Of a DNA stretch of 15,457 bases, positions 13,705 through 15,457 are shown in pieces (position 1 is the first letter of the stretch; each line of letters begins with the position of its first letter). Below the pieces are notes generated by a model. The model saw nothing but the letters and a program-made list of their open reading frames with translations, was not told where the DNA came from and did no database searches. This stretch comes from JAIVJN01 sp036732565 (GTDB taxonomy: Bacteria > Acidobacteriota > Vicinamibacteria > Vicinamibacterales > UBA2999). The stretch is from the NCBI GenBank assembly GCA_036732565.1, contig DAINCF010000125.1:1-15457 (forward strand). The letters are read 5' to 3'. Made by a program: the position numbers and the translations under genes.

Positions 13705-13822
13705 GCCACGCCGCTTCGGGGCGCGGAAGGCGGCTCGGCTTCGCCTCGCCGAGGGCCTCCGGCGAACGAAGGGAGCCGGCCCTCCGATCGGCGAAGCGCG
13801 AGGCTACACCGGCTGCGGGGTG
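13705..13822. other. GC-rich gap between the fis-like gene and the groESL promoter
   Basis: No gene is seen. It holds short GC-rich inverted repeats, among them the 25-base repeat at 13733-13757 and an AGGCC arm that pairs with GGCCT in the end of the fis-like gene (13693-13707). None is followed by a T-run, so no intrinsic terminator can be called. Confidence 0.55.
13733..13757. repeat. 25-base GC-rich repeat, copy B (downstream of the fis-like gene)
   Basis: It begins GCTCGGCTTCGCCTCGCCGA. CTCGGC and GCCGAG make a perfect 6-bp stem with an 8-base loop. It matches copy A at 12442-12466 at 22 of 25 positions, so the purC-fis unit is bracketed by copies of the same element. Confidence 0.6.
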
Positions 13823-13851
13823 TTGACATGCAGCCGGCGCCTTTGTATCGT
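13823..13851 (+). promoter_or_regulatory. Sigma-70-type promoter of groESL
   Basis: A perfect TTGACA (13823-13828) is followed by a 17-base spacer and TATCGT (13846-13851). Its last base is the first base of the CIRCE-type operator, so a bound repressor would block it. Transcription would begin near 13858, leaving a leader of about 160 nt. In that leader, GCCGGGG and CCCCGGC (13900-13914) make a compact palindrome. Confidence 0.85.
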
Positions 13852-13877
13852 TAGCAGTCGGGCGCGTCGACTGCTAG
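13851..13877. promoter_or_regulatory. CIRCE-type operator (HrcA site)
   Basis: The site is TTAGCAGTC-N9-GACTGCTAG. The known CIRCE consensus is TTAGCACTC-N9-GAGTGCTAA. The spacer is exactly nine. The C-to-G change in the left arm is matched by the complementary change in the right arm, so dyad symmetry is kept; only the outermost pair is broken. Position, overlapping the promoter start region before groES, is classic. HrcA repression of groESL, relieved on heat shock, is expected. No hrcA gene lies in the window. Confidence 0.9.
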
Positions 13878-13891
13878 CCGCCAGAGGACGT

Positions 13892-13900
13892 GACTGCTAG
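13892..13900 (+). promoter_or_regulatory. Extra CIRCE half-site
   Basis: GACTGCTAG, the right arm of the operator at 13869-13877, recurs exactly here 23 bases downstream; both copies are followed by CCG. There is no matching left arm, so it is an isolated half-site within the leader. It may be a duplicated remnant or an auxiliary contact for HrcA. Confidence 0.55.
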
Positions 13901-14019
13901 CCGGGGTCCCCGGCGCGGCAGCCGCTCGGGGGTGGCAGGAGCCGACGGAGCCGAGTCGACAATCTCTTTTCGTTGGATACACCGTACACACCATCGCATC
14001 GCACGCTGGAGTGCAGCAC

Positions 14020-14310
14020 ATGGCTCTGAGACCGCTACACGACCGCATCCTCGTTCAGCGCATCGAGGAAGAAGAGCAAGTGGTTGGGGGCATCATCATC
14101 CCCGACTCCGCCAAGGAAAAGCCGCAGCAGGGCAAGGTCATCGCCGTCGGCGCCGGCAAGGCCGACAAGGACGGCAAGCGCATCGCGCTCGACGTCAAGG
14201 CGAGCGACACCATCCTCTTCGGCAAGTACTCGGGACAGGAAATCAAGATCGACGGCCAGGAATACCTCATCATGCGCGAGGACGAAGTGCTCGCCATTGT
14301 CGAGAAGTAG
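14020..14310 (+). CDS. groES: Co-chaperonin GroES (Hsp10)
   Basis: A 96-residue co-chaperonin of standard length. It forms the heptameric lid of the GroEL folding chamber in the cytosol. It starts MALRPLHDRILVQRIEEEEQ; the mobile loop that contacts GroEL follows, at about 17-32, with VVGGIIIPDSAKEKPQQGKV. The core GKVIAVGAG, the segment GDxxLFGKYSG (here SDTILFGKYSG) and the C-terminal EYLIMREDEVLAIVE are typical. The ATG at 14020 is eight bases after GGAG (14008-14011); an in-frame GTG three codons upstream is less likely because the family begins at this Met. It is the first gene of the groES-groEL operon behind the CIRCE-type operator. The gap to groEL is 52 bases. Confidence 0.98.
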   Translation: MALRPLHDRILVQRIEEEEQVVGGIIIPDSAKEKPQQGKVIAVGAGKADKDGKRIALDVKASDTILFGKYSGQEIKIDGQEYLIMREDEVLAIVEK

Positions 14311-14362
14311 GCGAGAAGTCGGGCGCCCTTTTCGATTCTGAACTCAACGGAGACAAGCAACA

Positions 14363-15457
<1,095 letters not shown>

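Overview
The window is a chromosomal segment of a high-GC Gram-negative bacterium. It combines an Oar-like TonB-dependent receptor (carboxypeptidase-regulatory domain plus plug plus barrel), a stand-alone glutamate formimidoyltransferase, an NtrY/NtrX two-component pair and groESL under a CIRCE-type operator. This mix and the protein style suggest Acidobacteriota, perhaps Vicinamibacteria. That placement is an inference from family resemblance, not from a marker gene.

Left part (1-2667). A TPR-type protein gene runs off the left edge on the minus strand, behind an extended -10 promoter and a leader rich in hairpins. Upstream of it lie a rho-independent terminator and a decayed 3' fragment of a TonB receptor gene broken over three reading frames. 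Next come two minus-strand genes in DNA of visibly lower GC: a DsbA-like membrane-anchored thiol oxidoreductase, and a 121-residue exported protein with ten cysteines and no family I recognise. The small gene has a strong Shine-Dalgarno, a TTGACA promoter candidate and an 8-12-8 perfect inverted repeat in front of it. This pair is the best candidate for an undescribed small system.

Centre left (2593-6152). The intact TonB receptor (973 aa) ends in a terminator nearly identical to the one behind the pseudogene, so the two are remnants of a duplication. The 563-base divergent gap between it and ftcD holds an 11-bp hairpin and a 222-base inverted array of GGTGCCT/AGGCACC units.

Centre (6153-12413). 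ftcD (+) converges on a minus-strand unit read in the order flippase-like membrane protein, nrdR, ntrY, ntrX. Flippase and nrdR overlap by 4 bases. A 28-bp palindrome of one family sits at each of the next three boundaries (nrdR/ntrY, ntrY/ntrX, ntrX/ftcD), with paired base changes that keep the stem.

Right part (12579-15457). purC (+) overlaps a 69-residue Fis-type DNA-binding protein by 8 bases. A clean sigma-70 promoter overlapped by a CIRCE variant then drives groES and groEL, the latter cut by the right edge. A copy of a second short palindromic repeat lies on each side of the purC-fis unit.
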